Assembly (NCBI GenBank): GCA_026008535.1
Contig: BRKX01000014.1
Span: forward strand, 6,943,001-7,007,000
Direction of reading: 5' to 3'
Length of the DNA stretch: 64,000 nt
Source of the DNA: Perilla frutescens
Taxonomy: Eukaryota; Streptophyta; Magnoliopsida; Lamiales; Lamiaceae
Part shown: in pieces, positions 20,177-32,229 of the stretch
Numbering within the stretch: position 1 is the stretch's first letter
Layout: every line of letters starts with the position of its first letter
Translations under genes and position numbers: made by a program
The notes under the pieces: generated by a model
The model's database searches: none
What the model saw: the letters and a program-made list of their open reading frames with translations, nothing else
Told to the model about the DNA's origin: nothing

Positions 20177-23100
20177 ATGCCGCCAAGACGTCAAAATAAT
20201 CAGGCTCAAAATCCTCCACAAGAAGATACGGCACGTGTTATTGCTCAGTTTCGAACATACCAACCTCCGACCTTTAATGGTCAAGGCGAACCAACTGAGG
20301 CTGAAGAATGTCTACGAATGATGGAACGCACATTCGCATACATGGTGTGTACCGACTCTCAGCGCATTGCGTGTACAATCTTCCAGCTCACTGGTGATGC
20401 GGATCATTGGTGGGAAACGCATAGGAGGTCGATGACGCCTGAACAATTTACAAATATGACTTGGGAGGAATTCAAACAAGCTGTTATGCGGAAGTTTGTT
20501 CCCATGTGTTATCGGGATCAAAAAGAAATTGAGTTCTTACAATTAACTCAGGGAAATATGACCATAAACGATTATGAACGAAAGTTCAATCAGCTATCTA
20601 GGTATGCTCCACACCTGACAGACACTGATGAGAAGAAAGCTCATAGATTCAAAAGAGGCTTACGAACTGAGATTAGCAGTATCATAGCTGGGCGTGGCAT
20701 GGCCACGTATGCTGAAACTCTTGAACGAGCTCAAGATGTGGAATCATCACTTCGCAAGAATGAGAACAAGGTTGATGAGCTGAAGCGGAAAAGAAAGTGG
20801 GATAATAACAAGAATAAGGGTCGCAATTTCGACAAAAAGGCTAGGATGAAAGGAGGATCAAATCCCGAAGAACAACAAGAAAAACCATTATGTCGAACTT
20901 GTGGAAAGAAGCATAATGGTGAATGTATGAAGGGAAGAAATGTGTGTTATAGGTGCTAGCAACCAGGACATATGGCATATAATTGCCCAATGAATAAGGG
21001 GAAAGAAGTGGCTAGGCCAGGTCAACCTCTGGCAAGAAATTCTCGAGCCTTTGCTCTCAATCGACAAGATGCTGCATGTGAGCCTGGAAATATGACATGT
21101 ATGATTAGTGTATCAAATATGCCTGTACTTGCATTATTTGACACTGGAGCTTCACATTCATTTATATCTGCCACACTATGCTCTAAGTTAAAATTAATGG
21201 AGGAAAAACTTAGTGAGGCCTTAGAAGTAAGTATACCTTCGGGGAGGATCTTAATTGCCGATCAAATATGCAAAAATATAGATTTGAACCTTGGGTATAG
21301 ATCACTAAGTGCAGATCTACATGTCTTAGACTTGAGAGACTTTGATATTATCCTTGGAATGGATTGGCTAGAAGCTAACTATGCCACAATTAAGTGTCTT
21401 GAAAAGGAGCTAACCTTCCAAAGACTAGAAGAGCCGAAATTCACTTTTCATGGATCAAAGTTGGGAGCTAGAGTAAGAGTTATTTCTGCAATGAAAGCAA
21501 TGAAGATGCTTAGAAGAGAAGGATGTGAATCGTTCTTAGTGAGTTTGATAATGAACAAGTCAGAGAAGGTGATAATTGATGATGTACCTGTGGTGCGGGA
21601 ATATAAAGACGTGTTTCCAGAGGACTTGCCAGGCTTGCCTCCGGACAGACAGATTGAGTTTACGATAGACTTGCTTCCAGGAGCTGCTCCAGTATCAAGA
21701 GTGCCGTATCGCATGGCACCAAAGGAGTTAGAAGAGCTAAAGGTTCAACTGCAGGAACTCTTAGATAAGGGTTATATTCAACCCAGCGTCTCACCATGGG
21801 GAGCACCTGTATTGTTTGTTAAGAAGAAAGATGGAACACTCCGAATGTGCATAGACTACAGAGAGTTGAATAAGTTAACTATCAAGAACAAATATCCACT
21901 TCCCAGAATTGATAACTTATTTGACCAATTGAAGGGAGCAGGTGTATTCTCCAAGATTGATTTAAGATCTGGGTATCATCAGCTTAAAATTTGGAAGGAT
22001 GATATACCTAAGACTGCATTTCGTACATGCTATGGTCATTATGAGTTTATAGTGATGCCTTTTGGTCTTAGCAATGCACCTGCAGTTTTTATGGGATTAA
22101 TGAATCGAGTTTTTCACCCATATCTGGATAAATTTGTAATCGTCTTCATCGATGACATATTGATATATTCCAAAAATGAAGATCAACATGTTGAGCATTT
22201 GAGAATAGTGATAGATACACTATGAAGGGAAGGACTTTATGCCAAATTCAGTAAATGTGAATTTTGGTTAAAGAAAGTGGTGTTTTTGGGACACATTGTC
22301 TCAGACCAGGGCATTAAAGTTGACCCTGCCAAGGTAAATGCAGTTAGTGAATGGAAAACCCCAACAAGTGTACATGAGATACGTAGCTTCTTGGGTTTAG
22401 CTGGGTATTATAGAAGATTCATTGAAGGATTCTCCAAGATAGCAAGGCCTATGACCCAGTTATTGAAAAAGGAGAATAAATTCAAATGGACTGATGATTG
22501 TGAGAAAAGCTTCCAAGAATTGAAAAAGAGGTTAGTTACTGCACCAGTTCTAGCTATACCAGAAGAGTCTGAAGAATTTGTGGTTTTTACAGACGCATCA
22601 AAACAAGGATTAGGATGTGTTCTGATGCAGAATGGAAAAGTGATTGCATATGCATCGCGACAACTAAAACCACATGAGAATAACTATCCAACACATGATT
22701 TGGAATTGGCCGCTGTGGTGCATGCATTGAAAATTTGGAGACACTATTTATATGGTGGAAGGAGTGTGATTTACTCGGATCACAAAAGTTTAAAATATCT
22801 GTTTGAGCAGAAAGAACTCAACATGAGACAAAGAAGATGGTTAGAGTTGGTCAAAGATTATGACTGTTCCATCCAATACCATCCAGGAAAGGCAATTGTT
22901 GTTGCTGACGCTCTAAGCAGAAAGAATCGAGTAGAATTGAATTATTTGATCACTCAACAAGAACAAATCACCAGAGACTTTGCTAAACTTAGCATTGAAA
23001 TTATAACTCCTCCGGATAGCATAAGTGTGTATATATCAACGATGGTAATGAAGCCTAACTTGCGAGGCCGAATCATTGAAGCTCAACAAAAGGATGTCTA

Positions 23101-24523
23101 TCTCGAGAGGATAAAAAGAAAAATAGGTCAAGGAGCCCCAAAAGAATTCATAGTCGCAGAAGATAAAGCATTAATGTACGGGAATAGAATTTGTGTGCCT
23201 CGAAATGAAGAATTGTTAAGAGAAATTTTAAATGAAGCTCATTGCGCACCTTACACTGCTCATCCAGGGAGTACTAAAATGTATAGAGATTTGAGAATAA
23301 TCTTCTGGTGGCAAAACATGAAGAGAGATATTGCAGCGTATGTGGAGAGATGCATGACTTGTCAACAAGTCAAGGCAGAACATCAGAGGCCATCTGGACT
23401 ACTCAAACCCTTGGAAATTCCAGAGTGGAAGTGGGAGCATATTACTATGGATTTTGTGGTTGGTCTACCAAAGTCATTACGTGGAAATCATGCCATATGG
23501 GTTATCGTTGACCGTTTAACCAAGTCAGCACACTTCTTACCAGTCAAGATGACTCTAGGACTAGATAAACTGGCACAAATTTATGTAAGAAAAATTGTAA
23601 GACTTCATGGTGCACCTGTGTCAGTGACATCAGATCGTGATACGCGATTCACGTCTAAATTTTGGCAAAGTTTACAAAATGCAATGGGCACAAAATTAAA
23701 TTTTAGCACAGTTTTTCACCCACAAACTGACGGACAGTCTGAAAGAACAATACAGACCCTAGAGGATTTGCTCAGGGCTGTGGTCATGGATCAAGGAGGA
23801 AGCTGGGAAGAATATTTGCCTTTAGTTGAATTTGCTTACAACAACAGTTTCCAAGCGACCATTGGAATGGCACCTTATGAGGCTCTATATGGTCGAAGGT
23901 GCAGATCACCACTTTACTGGGATGAAGTTGGTGAAAGAAAAAATTTGGGCCTAGAAATTATTCAGAAAACTGTTGAGGTTATTGAAAAAGTAAGACAAAG
24001 AATGAAAGAGGCCCAAGATCGACAGAAAACATATACAGATAAAAGAAGAAAAGATTTACAATTTCAAGTAGGAGATAAGGTGTTCTTGAAAATAGCTCCT
24101 ACAAGAGGCATTGTGCGATTCGGAAAGAAAGGAAAGTTGCGGCCTAGATATATTGGACCGTACGAAATTCTCGAACGAATCGGTGAAGTTGCTTACAAGT
24201 TGGCGTTACCGCCAAAGTTAGGAGGAATTTATGACGTGTTCCATGTTTCAATGCTTCGAAAATATATTTTTGATCCAAGCCACGTCGTGAATCAGGAAGA
24301 AATAGAAGTAAATTTAGATCTGACATACGACGAGTTTCCTATAGCTATTCTCGACAGAAAAGTCCAAAAGCTGCGGAATAAAGAGCTAATGATTGTGAAA
24401 GTTCAATGGAGCAGACACGGACAAGAGGAAACTACATGGGAACTTGAGGATCAGATCCTGGCAAAGTATCCAACCCTCGTCATAGCAGGTATATTCAATT
24501 TCGAGGACGAATTTTTTTTTTAG
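20177..24523 (+). pseudogene. Element A gag-pol polyprotein, one frame with two nonsense codons
   Basis: The start MPPRRQNNQ is chosen at 20177 (an upstream in-frame ATG is at 20159). One continuous frame of 1448 codons runs to TAG (24521-24523). It is interrupted by TAG at 20957 (codon 261, the Trp inside the zinc knuckle CYRC-x-QPGH) and TGA at 22223 (codon 683, an Arg position after the RT core). Visible domains are retrotransposon gag, zinc-knuckle region from residue 239, protease LFDTGASHSF near 320, RT FIDDILIY near 658, RNase H FTDAS near 805, integrase H2C2 (H...H...CMTC) and DDE core with MDFVVGLP (Asp near 1092) and SDRDTRFTS, and a chromodomain-like end (VQWSRHGQEETTWE). Both breaks are single-base changes. 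Family role: self-encoded particles, cDNA synthesis and integration, with the chromodomain steering targeting. Confidence 0.92.
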
Positions 24524-24534
24524 GGAGGGGAGAA
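24522..24534 (+). other. Element A polypurine tract
   Basis: AGGGAGGGGAGAA immediately before the 3' LTR. It overlaps the gag-pol stop codon. Confidence 0.85.
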
Positions 24535-26735
24535 TGTAACACCGCGGAAAAATATAGTATTTTTTTATAGTTAGAAATTTCATGAAATTAGACCCAACTT
24601 TTTTTTTGGCTAGTTAATTATGGGCTTAGAGGTACAATAAGACTAAGAAAAGTCTCGACCTTCGTTGAGCCTCTAAGTTAAAATTAGAATTTATATTATA
24701 AAAGTAGACGTTATTGGGATCGTTTTGACATCAAGATCATTTAAATCGGACTTCATTTGAGTTTCCGATAAAATTTAATTCATGTAATAATTTAAGCCAA
24801 ATTTTATTCTACCATGACCACTATTATAAATTCAAGCCCAAGTAATCAATTCATTTTCAGCCCAATTTAAGCTCATATTCGGTCCATTAGATCAAGCCCA
24901 TTCTATTAATCAAATTTTGATATATGATTATTTATTTGTAGGACTAGTAATTTGGATAAATATTCCAAGCTCTTACCAATCAATTGTTTCAATTTGAAAA
25001 TAATTTTGTAGAGATTAGTATACTAAGGTACATGTGTGAATGTGTGTAAATGTGAGATTATTTAAGTGAGAAGAAAAGGAATAATAACGATAATAATAAT
25101 AAAAATAATGCTAATAAATAAATCAAGACCAATTAACCTATTTTTTCGGACCAACTAAAGCCTATCACTAACCATTTTATTAAAAAGTATATATCTAACT
25201 AAAACCTATCATCTAAGAAAAGTAATAGTCAGCTTACACTTGGAATCATTTTGTAATGTAAGTGTACTCATATACACGTGTAACTTTCTAAATCCATATA
25301 TATATATATTGTTGGTTGATTGGGAACCAAGTTAATAAAAAAGGAATTCGGAAATAAAAAAAACGAAAGGAAAGATAAGAAGAATCAGAAGCAAAAAAAA
25401 GAAGAAGGGGGAATTATAAAACAAAAGAGAGAGGAAGGAGAAGAGGTGAGTTTTATCACCAATAAACTGGTCGTTCAAATTTTATAATACTTTTATGTTA
25501 TCCTAAATTTCTTGTTTAAATTTTATCTTCGTCATTTTCACATCTATATATTTTTCCTTAATATCAGTTTAATTTCATGAAAATTAAATTAAGATTGTCA
25601 TAAAATACAATTAAGTTATATAATTTCTAAATGTTATATTTTACCCCAAAAGAAATTCTAAATATTAAAATTCACTCCTATGTGTTAAATCGAGCTTTTT
25701 AGTTATTGAATTCAATTCCAACTGATCCCAAGACATAGGAAATACCTACTTAAGTTATGTATGACCTAAGTTATTAGCTTATGGACCTATTTGAGGATTT
25801 TAAATTAGAAATTTAAATTTTGTAGGTCGAGACGACGAAAGAGCATAGTAGCATTTCACGTATAAATTGCACTACACTTTGAGATCATCCAGGTGGGTTT
25901 TTCTATAACTCACATTTATATTTTTAAATTCGTCCATGAAAAGCATGTTAAATGTTTTAATAGCATTGTTTACGTAATGATTGGATGTTATGAGACTTCA
26001 TGCACAGAGGAATTCCGACTTACAAGCATAGACGGTTTACTTTGTGACTAAATGTCTAGATAAGTATCCGTAAAGTATTCATGTGATCACATAGGGTCTC
26101 TCATCCAATGAAGAAGAGTAAACTATGTTATAAAGTATGTTTATGATTGATTTTAAAGCATGAAAATATATCTTGGACGAATAGTAATGCCCACTGAGTG
26201 TTTTCTGGCACTCTACCCAAATATTTTCAAATGTTTTCAGGTCCTGGAGATCGAGCTGGTTGATGACGTGTTGCTGGATTGGGTTTTGATGGTTAACCCT
26301 TATGTAGTTTTTGCTTAAAACCATCTTTAAACTTATGTTTGTATATTAAATATTAAATGCTTTCGTTGATAATCTGCAAAACCTTTAAGTTTGAAAGTCG
26401 TTGACCCCCGTGGTCAATTTTGACTGTATATACAAATATTTTGAATGTATATAAGGGTTGATCGTGGTGCTTTTAAATGTGTGGCCTGTTTGGCTATATA
26501 TATTTCTTGTTAACAGGTCACTTGGTTATGTGTGAGTTTGTGATTTCGAAAAGTCTTGTTGAAGGTTGACTTTGAAAGCACCTGAGTGTGTGGTTCGAAT
26601 ATTTTTAAGTTGAGATGCTGCCCGTTTACAAATTATTTGTAAAGTTAATCTAATTTCTTGAAAAATATTTATCACGTAAGCATGTACGTACGTCTTTTGG
26701 TGACGTTTTGGTCCTAGTGGGACTGGGGCGGTACA
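24535..26735 (+). repeat. Element A 3' LTR (2201 bp)
   Basis: Begins TGTAACACCGCGG and ends GGGGCGGTACA, near-identical to 17438-19655. It is followed by the duplicated GGTAC and the resumed Helitron sequence. Confidence 0.92.
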
Positions 26736-26792
26736 GGTACACATTTAAAATTTTATTAAAATATGATCACAATAAAAAAAATATTGCTTCAA

Positions 26793-27468
26793 TTATCGTA
26801 CTGAAACAAAACTCATGCATAGTGTAAAATATAAATCATGAATTGAAGTATAATTTACATCTTTAATATAAATCATGAATTGGTACGTAGGATATCCATT
26901 ACATTGTATTTCTCGGGGTTCATAGTGCTTTTCAACTTTTCCAATAATGTATGTTATAATAAAAAAATTATATATATTAGTAAAACAAAAACATATAAAC
27001 AATATAAACTGAAATTTTAATATTAAGTGTAGTTAATACCAAAAAGCAAACCCTCATCAAATGGACCAACTCTTGTAAAGATGTGAAATCTCAAAATTGG
27101 AACATGTAGTGTGGAAAACCTTCATCCACGATGGGGATAACTTTCGTATAGGAAGAAGAGATGAATTTGAACAAATGTTGGGTTGTTCTATATTTCATCC
27201 TATTATCTTGTATATCGAAAAATTGAAAAGCATATAAACCGCCTTCCACAAATTCAATATTAAACTGCTCGAGGTCTGACTTCCTCATGGTACCGTGTAT
27301 ATGGTCACCGATACGATCATGGAAAATTATCGCGAGAGTTGGTTTAGCATGCGATCTTCCATACGGTGGTTGTTCGTACATACGAATAACCCTAAGTTTC
27401 AATATCAATTCATATATGGAATGGCCGGTTTCCGTAACCCTCTCAACTAAACTGAAAAATGGAGACAT
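26793..27468 (-). pseudogene. DUF223 / RPA-like OB-fold gene in Helitron copy 3
   Basis: Same layout as copies 1 and 2: ATG at 27468, 125 codons, TGA at 27091-27093, then the unused second-exon-like block. Small changes relative to copy 1: RVIRMYEQP for RVVRMYEQP, and LAIIFHDRIG for LEIILHDRIG. The block retains the same premature TGA. Confidence 0.7.
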
Positions 27469-29091
27469 GAAGTTATGATTTGGAATGAATTAATTTCTTG
27501 TAAAATGCAATAGAGCATTTGATTTGTATGCGTAGCATACAGATCTATTTATAAAATCGTATGACGAAAAATATTTATGGTATGAATTGAATTTTTTGAT
27601 GAATTGGATTTGTTCTATTATATATGGTTTATATATGTACACAAATCTCTAAAATATATGTGATAATATATCTTTAACGTGTGAAAATTAATGAGGATAT
27701 ATTCATATATATTATATTATACATTATACATATCATTAGTAGATTAATAGATATCATTAGATAATATTCCGGGGAATATCTTATTAATGTGGAGATTATT
27801 ATACAACATTCACATTGAGATATTGCAGATTTTATAAATGAATTAAAAAAATTCGTTTCACGAAGTGCGTGTATTATCAGTAGAATTTTTAAGGGAAATA
27901 TTTAATTAGATTAGGTTCATTATATGTGATTTATACATCATCAATCCAATATTAGGTCCTAGATACTATTCTCATTTAATATTTCATATATTAATTCTTA
28001 ATATAAATAGATATGGTGTGTGTGTATATAATCAAATTTATCCATATATAATATAAATATATACACAAATTCCTAATATTAATATTAATATTAATATTTC
28101 ACGGCTGAGAGTTGTTCATCCCTAATATTAATATTCATATATTAATTCCTAATATAAATAGATATGGTGTCTATGTATATATATAATGAAATTTATCTAT
28201 CACTAATATTATATGTACGTAATCTATAAATTAAGAGAAAATATTAGCTTCTCAATTAGTATAAATAGATATGATGTCTATGTATATATATATTGAAAGT
28301 TATCTATCCTAATATCTATCACGAAATTATACGTACGTAATCTATATATTAAGAGAAAATATTAGCTACTCAATTAGGAATAGTGATTTGGGCGGAAAAA
28401 ATTATTACTTCTATTTCCGATAACTATCTTACTTTTAGATAATATATAGATAAACAATCTCATTCCACCATTAGGTCATCCCCACCGGGCGGAGTGAGAT
28501 TAGCTTTGACATTATGTAAAACAAAAACAAGAACAAAATGTGGGGACAAGAAAGCATTTTCGACAGCTATTCAACTATCTGTTTTACGTGAGACTCCACT
28601 CCTATATAGCTGATAGTAGAAAGATAAATCACACACGATGTAAATTCAATTCTGTGCAGATCTTAGAAAATTGAATTCATTAGTACTTTTCAGAATGATC
28701 TTTATTAAAAATCTTACATGTATTTTTTATACAATTATATATATGTGATTTTAGGTTAATAATTAATTAAAGGGTCATTATATTTTTTAAAATTAAAGGA
28801 AAAATGTTCAATAAATACATATTTTTTTAGGGATGAAAAAATGGAAAAAAAATGTTAATAAAAGTTATTTTTCAACAAAAAAGGGGAGTGAAGTTGTGAT
28901 TTACACTTACCACTACAAGTAAACGTTAGGATGATATTTGTCCTAAAAAATATATTAAGAGGGAATTCACTCCTAAGGGTAAATGCTAGTTTTTGTACAT
29001 TTTCTCTATATTATAAATTTGATGACGTGTAAAAATATATTTTGCTAGCTCATTTTTATATTTGATGTAAAATATCTACATATATTCTATA

Positions 29092-29160
29092 ACACAAAAA
29101 AAAAAAATGTAACATGGAAGGGCACGTACACAAAAAAAAAATGTAACATGGAAGTTCACG
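29092..29160. repeat. Two-copy tandem repeat of ~35 bp
   Basis: The block ACACAAAA...ATGTAACATGGAAG followed by GGCACGT or TTCACGT occurs twice in succession, including the poly(A) tract of each unit. Confidence 0.75.
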
Positions 29161-29330
29161 TGGATCTGATCCGATTTTTGGATAGTCCAAACAATAAGGA
29201 TTGGTTGAAAATTTATCAGAGGTTATATGATATATAAAATGAAATGATAAGGTGATAGTTTGCAAAGTGATCAAACAATGAGACCTAAAATCGCTGAAAA
29301 ATTGACTGAAAATGTCTTATTAAATCACAT

Positions 29331-29697
29331 GAATTTTCCTGTTGCACTCTGAGTTACACTCCGTGTTACACTTTTAAATTATTAGTTTTTTTGTATTTTT
29401 TCATTTTCTTTTTTGGAGTTTAGTTTAATTTTATGATTGTTTCTTAGAGTTCACCCTAACCAATTAGGGTTTATAATTATTTTTTAAAATTTAAATTTCA
29501 GTTTTCAATTAATAATTCACTATTATGATTGATTTTTTCAAAATTATATTTTATAATTTTTTAATTCATTTTTTTGTTGATAAATGTTGACTATAATTAT
29601 TTGTATCATAATTAATTTTTATTTTATAATAAATATTATTAAATTTATAAATTTAATAGTAAAATACGAAAAAATGCAACATGAAATTTCAACCATT
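29331..29697. mobile_element. Candidate MITE-like element
   Basis: The left part TTTTCCTGTTGCA has a complementary counterpart near the right edge (TGCAACATGAAA). The body (TTTTTTGTATTTTTTCATTTT..., CACCCTAACCAATTAGGGT) resembles the composition and words of the element at 7597-7910. The arms pair poorly, so both identity and borders are uncertain. Confidence 0.3.
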
Positions 29698-30931
29698 ATT
29701 AAGTGACCCAACCATCGACGATCAGGTTAAGGCATCAACTTTTTTTTTTTTCTATCAAGGCATCAAATTAATTTACTAATATCTATACGAGGCACACGAT
29801 GGAAACGAAGTTGTCTCTCAAATTACTTAGAAGAGTTAGAACCATGGCCCTCTCCTAGTACTAAGAAATATAATCGATTTAAACTAAGGATTTTCTGCAA
29901 TTACGAGAAATATGCTCCTTGTACAAATATATATATAGTTCGAATTAAATGACCATGCAACACGATTTAGTTCCTCCAATTACCAGACATCAACATTACT
30001 TTCGTTTTGTCATGAGATATTCGATCCACGTACTTAAACTTCAATTCAATTCGTCTCTGTCAATTAGTTGAACATAGAATACTAGTGTCGGAGATGAGAT
30101 TCTCTATTCTATAATGCAGAAGAATCAAAGATATTTGATTTCGACTGATCAATTGAGATTGAAAACTCGAACAGTGGATTATGGTGAAGACGCCATAAAC
30201 GGGGATGGTTGATCCATTTGATAAGGCATGTTTGAACCTCACGAGGTTTCTCGTTTAATTTGGATAAATCTCAGTGAAGAGATATAAAACACACAATTTT
30301 AATTGAATAAATAATAAAAGTTATCTTCTATTGTTTAGTGCATCTCCTTATATAGGTGGGATAATAAAGTTAAACCCTAATTAGAAATTAAATAATTAAC
30401 AAAAAAGAAATGAATAAGTCTCAAAATTCGAAAACAAATAAAAATCCAAAATAAGTTCTTGTCGCGACCAGCTCGCTTGCGAATCAATCAAGAGCGAACC
30501 CCCTCTATGTGACCTCGTGAATGACGTCCTTGGCTCGCGACCTCATTTGCAACCACTTCCCTACTCACGAACCACAAGAATAGTGTCATCCTTCCCTTCA
30601 TGACCTCCTATGTTCGGACTCGTCGGCACTTGAGAGTTGGATTGAACACATTCTTACCTCAGGTGACATCAGAATCAACCCTAATTAATAAATGTAAAAT
30701 TAAACTAATACATAATGAATTAAAAATCACGAAAGAATGGAAGAAAAATTCATAGATTCACGAGGGCAATATATAGGATTAATAATAAATTCTATTTAAA
30801 ATAATTAGGTATATACAGATCACGACAATTAGCTAATTAATTAGCCGATGAGGATAAAACGTAATTGGACAATTTAGAAAATCCAAAATTTGTTCTTGCG
30901 AAATTCATCTTGTTTTATTAGAACGTAAGTC

Positions 30932-30938
30932 TATAAAT
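30932..30938 (+). promoter_or_regulatory. TATA box of the 31021 gene
   Basis: TATAAAT about 89 bp upstream of the ATG, followed by a pyrimidine-rich stretch (TTTCTTTCAACTCTCTCTTTACAC) typical of a plant transcription start region. Confidence 0.5.
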
Positions 30939-31009
30939 TAGGCAACGCATTTCTTTCAACTCTCTCTTTACACACTTAGATTTATATACCGATCATTTAC
31001 GAATTACAA

Positions 31010-31093
31010 ATGCTGGCCTCATGTGTTCTCTGCAATCACCACCCCTCCCTACTTCATCTCATCAAGGGATTAATCACACCGCAGATGACGTAG
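31010..31093 (+). other. Upstream ORF overlapping the 31021 start
   Basis: ATG at 31010, in another frame, reads 27 codons to TAG at 31091-31093, overlapping the main ORF by about 73 bp. If transcription starts near the TATA box this ATG is met first, which could reduce translation of the main frame. Confidence 0.35.
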
Positions 31094-31527
31094 ACAGAGA
31101 CGGCTGCGGCGGCGGCGAGGTGCGCATAGACATTCCCGATCACGGCGGTCCGATTCCTCCAAGAAGGAGATCAAGATTCGACCGGTCAACAAGAATGATG
31201 ATTGAAATGACTCTAGCCATCGGCGGGCAGACGATCGGAGCCGTGGCGCTAACTAGCTGTGGCACTACTTCTTCTCCTTCTTCATGGCCCCTATATTCTG
31301 TGGAACTGTGTATTATATTTGGGATGAGCTTCATCTTCGCAGCTATCTCTCTTCGTTCGAAGCTACCGGTTGTCTCCACAGTCATGGCCAAGGTCGCCGC
31401 AGCTGCAATAGCTCTGGCGATTATAATCTCCGTCACTTTCCACCTCCCGCCCGTCTTGGCTTTCACTGCCGGCCCCTTTGCTTTTCTTCTTATATCCGTG
31501 GCTGTAGCGTTTCCCTCGACAACTTAA
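31021..31527 (+). CDS. Hypothetical multi-pass membrane protein (168 aa)
   Basis: Intact single-exon frame, ATG at 31021, TAA at 31525-31527. The family is not recognised. The N-terminal ~60 residues are polar with an acidic/Gly patch (DVDRDGCGGGEVRIDIPDHGG) and a basic run (PPRRRSRFDR). Four hydrophobic stretches follow at about residues 61-80, 92-110, 119-140 and 144-164, so it is probably a small integral membrane protein with a cytosolic N-terminus. GC content is well above the flanks, and a TATA box and pyrimidine-rich start region precede it, supporting a real host gene. It weakly recalls the 106-aa protein at 8299-8619 on the opposite strand. Confidence 0.62.
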   Translation: MCSLQSPPLPTSSHQGINHTADDVDRDGCGGGEVRIDIPDHGGPIPPRRRSRFDRSTRMMIEMTLAIGGQTIGAVALTSCGTTSSPSSWPLYSVELCIIFGMSFIFAAISLRSKLPVVSTVMAKVAAAAIALAIIISVTFHLPPVLAFTAGPFAFLLISVAVAFPSTT

Positions 31528-32132
31528 GATATACAAAAACTTGTGTTAGAGCGTCTGAAGTGACACAAGATTCTTCTATCAGCAAATTAATTATGTATAT
31601 GTTACTCCTCAAGTTTTTTTTTTTTTTTTTTCTTATTATTTACTTTATAAAATATTGTTATCAACAAAATCCAAGAAAATCTTCATACTAATTAAACCCA
31701 CCCCTTGACTTAGTTAAAATATCATCAACACATTTTCCTTAATTTAATCCGTATCTCCACACACACACATATATGCACATCATAATTTCTCATCACCTAG
31801 TGATGGAGGGGGTTGAATTTGATATAAATTAAATTGTGATATTTAAGTATAATTCGGTATTCTTGTGACATTATTATACAATATGGTTATTGTGTTTTTT
31901 CGGGTATTCTCAGAATCAACGGATTATACACGCAGAAATATGCATCTCCTAGCTTCCATATTGGTGCAGACAATGTTTTGTTTTCATTTTAATTTTCCTA
32001 CTTTGTAATATTCAAGTGTAAAGCAAACTGTGTTTACGATCGATCACTTAGCAGTGACGAGTAATATAATGCAAATAAAAATTAGTGAATGCTATATTGC
32101 TATGTTACGATCGATCAACCATGACGTACAGT
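31528..32132. other. 3' flank of the 31021 gene, no further gene seen
   Basis: Contains a long T tract (31614-31631) and AT-rich sequence up to the CACTA end at 32133. No coding frame supported. Confidence 0.55.
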
Positions 32133-32147
32133 CACTACAAGAAAACC
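32133..32147 (+). repeat. CACTA terminal inverted repeat (left)
   Basis: CACTACAAGAAAACC. The partner at the right end is outside the window. Confidence 0.9.
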
Positions 32148-32229
32148 ATTTTAAGGCGACGGAAAGGATTTCTATCAACACGGACGACGGAAAGGTGACG
32201 GACTTGGCGACGGAAATTGTCGACGGACA

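Larger units (their letters stand above)
17438..26735 (+). mobile_element. Ty3/gypsy chromovirus, element A (Tekay/Del-like), 9.3 kb
   Basis: Complete element: 5' LTR, tRNA-Met primer site, one gag-pol frame with two nonsense codons, PPT and 3' LTR. The target duplication GGTAC is at 17433-17437 and 26736-26740, and the uninterrupted sequence in copies 1 and 2 confirms the site. Domain order (protease, RT, RNase H, integrase, chromodomain-like C-terminus) and ~2.2-kb LTRs suit the Tekay/Del group of plant chromoviruses. The LTRs differ at scattered sites only (roughly 1-2% by eye), so insertion is fairly recent. It belongs to the same family as element B. Confidence 0.93.
8979..28450 (-). repeat. 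Tandem array of three Helitron-plus-flank units
   Basis: Three head-to-tail copies of one unit: 591 bp of flank followed (plus coordinates) by a Helitron. The flanks are 8979-9569, 14460-15050 and 16808-17398, each exactly 591 bp. The Helitrons are 9570-14459, 15051-16807 and 17399-28450. Without their insertions the Helitrons are about 1781, 1757 and 1749 bp. The copies differ by only a few percent at most. The junction between units falls exactly at the Helitron 5' TC end on the minus strand. The array is interrupted by a Mutator-like element in copy 1 and by gypsy element A in copy 3. Confidence 0.85.
17399..28450 (-). mobile_element. Helitron copy 3 (split by gypsy element A)
   Basis: The 3' end ACTAA is at 17399-17403 and the 5' end TC at 28450. 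Gypsy element A entered within the terminal hairpin stem (after 17437) and the Helitron resumes at 26741. Without A and one 5-bp duplication it is about 1749 bp. The base after the 5' end on the minus strand is A, as the insertion rule requires. Confidence 0.7.
28451..30931. other. Non-coding stretch right of the Helitron array
   Basis: About 2.5 kb, AT-rich, without a convincing coding frame. It holds a short tandem duplication (29092-29160), a candidate inverted-repeat element (29331-29697), and a GC-richer patch at 30460-30640 with repeated CTCGCGA/CGCGACC words and no identified function. Confidence 0.5.

Noticed and set aside
29448..29475. CCCTAA...TTAGGG words as telomere-like sequence
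   Set aside because: Single words forming a short inverted repeat inside a MITE-like region, not a tandem telomeric array.
30060..30242. 60-codon minus-strand frame near 30.1 kb
   Set aside because: No motif, no promoter, composition like the flanks; most likely chance.
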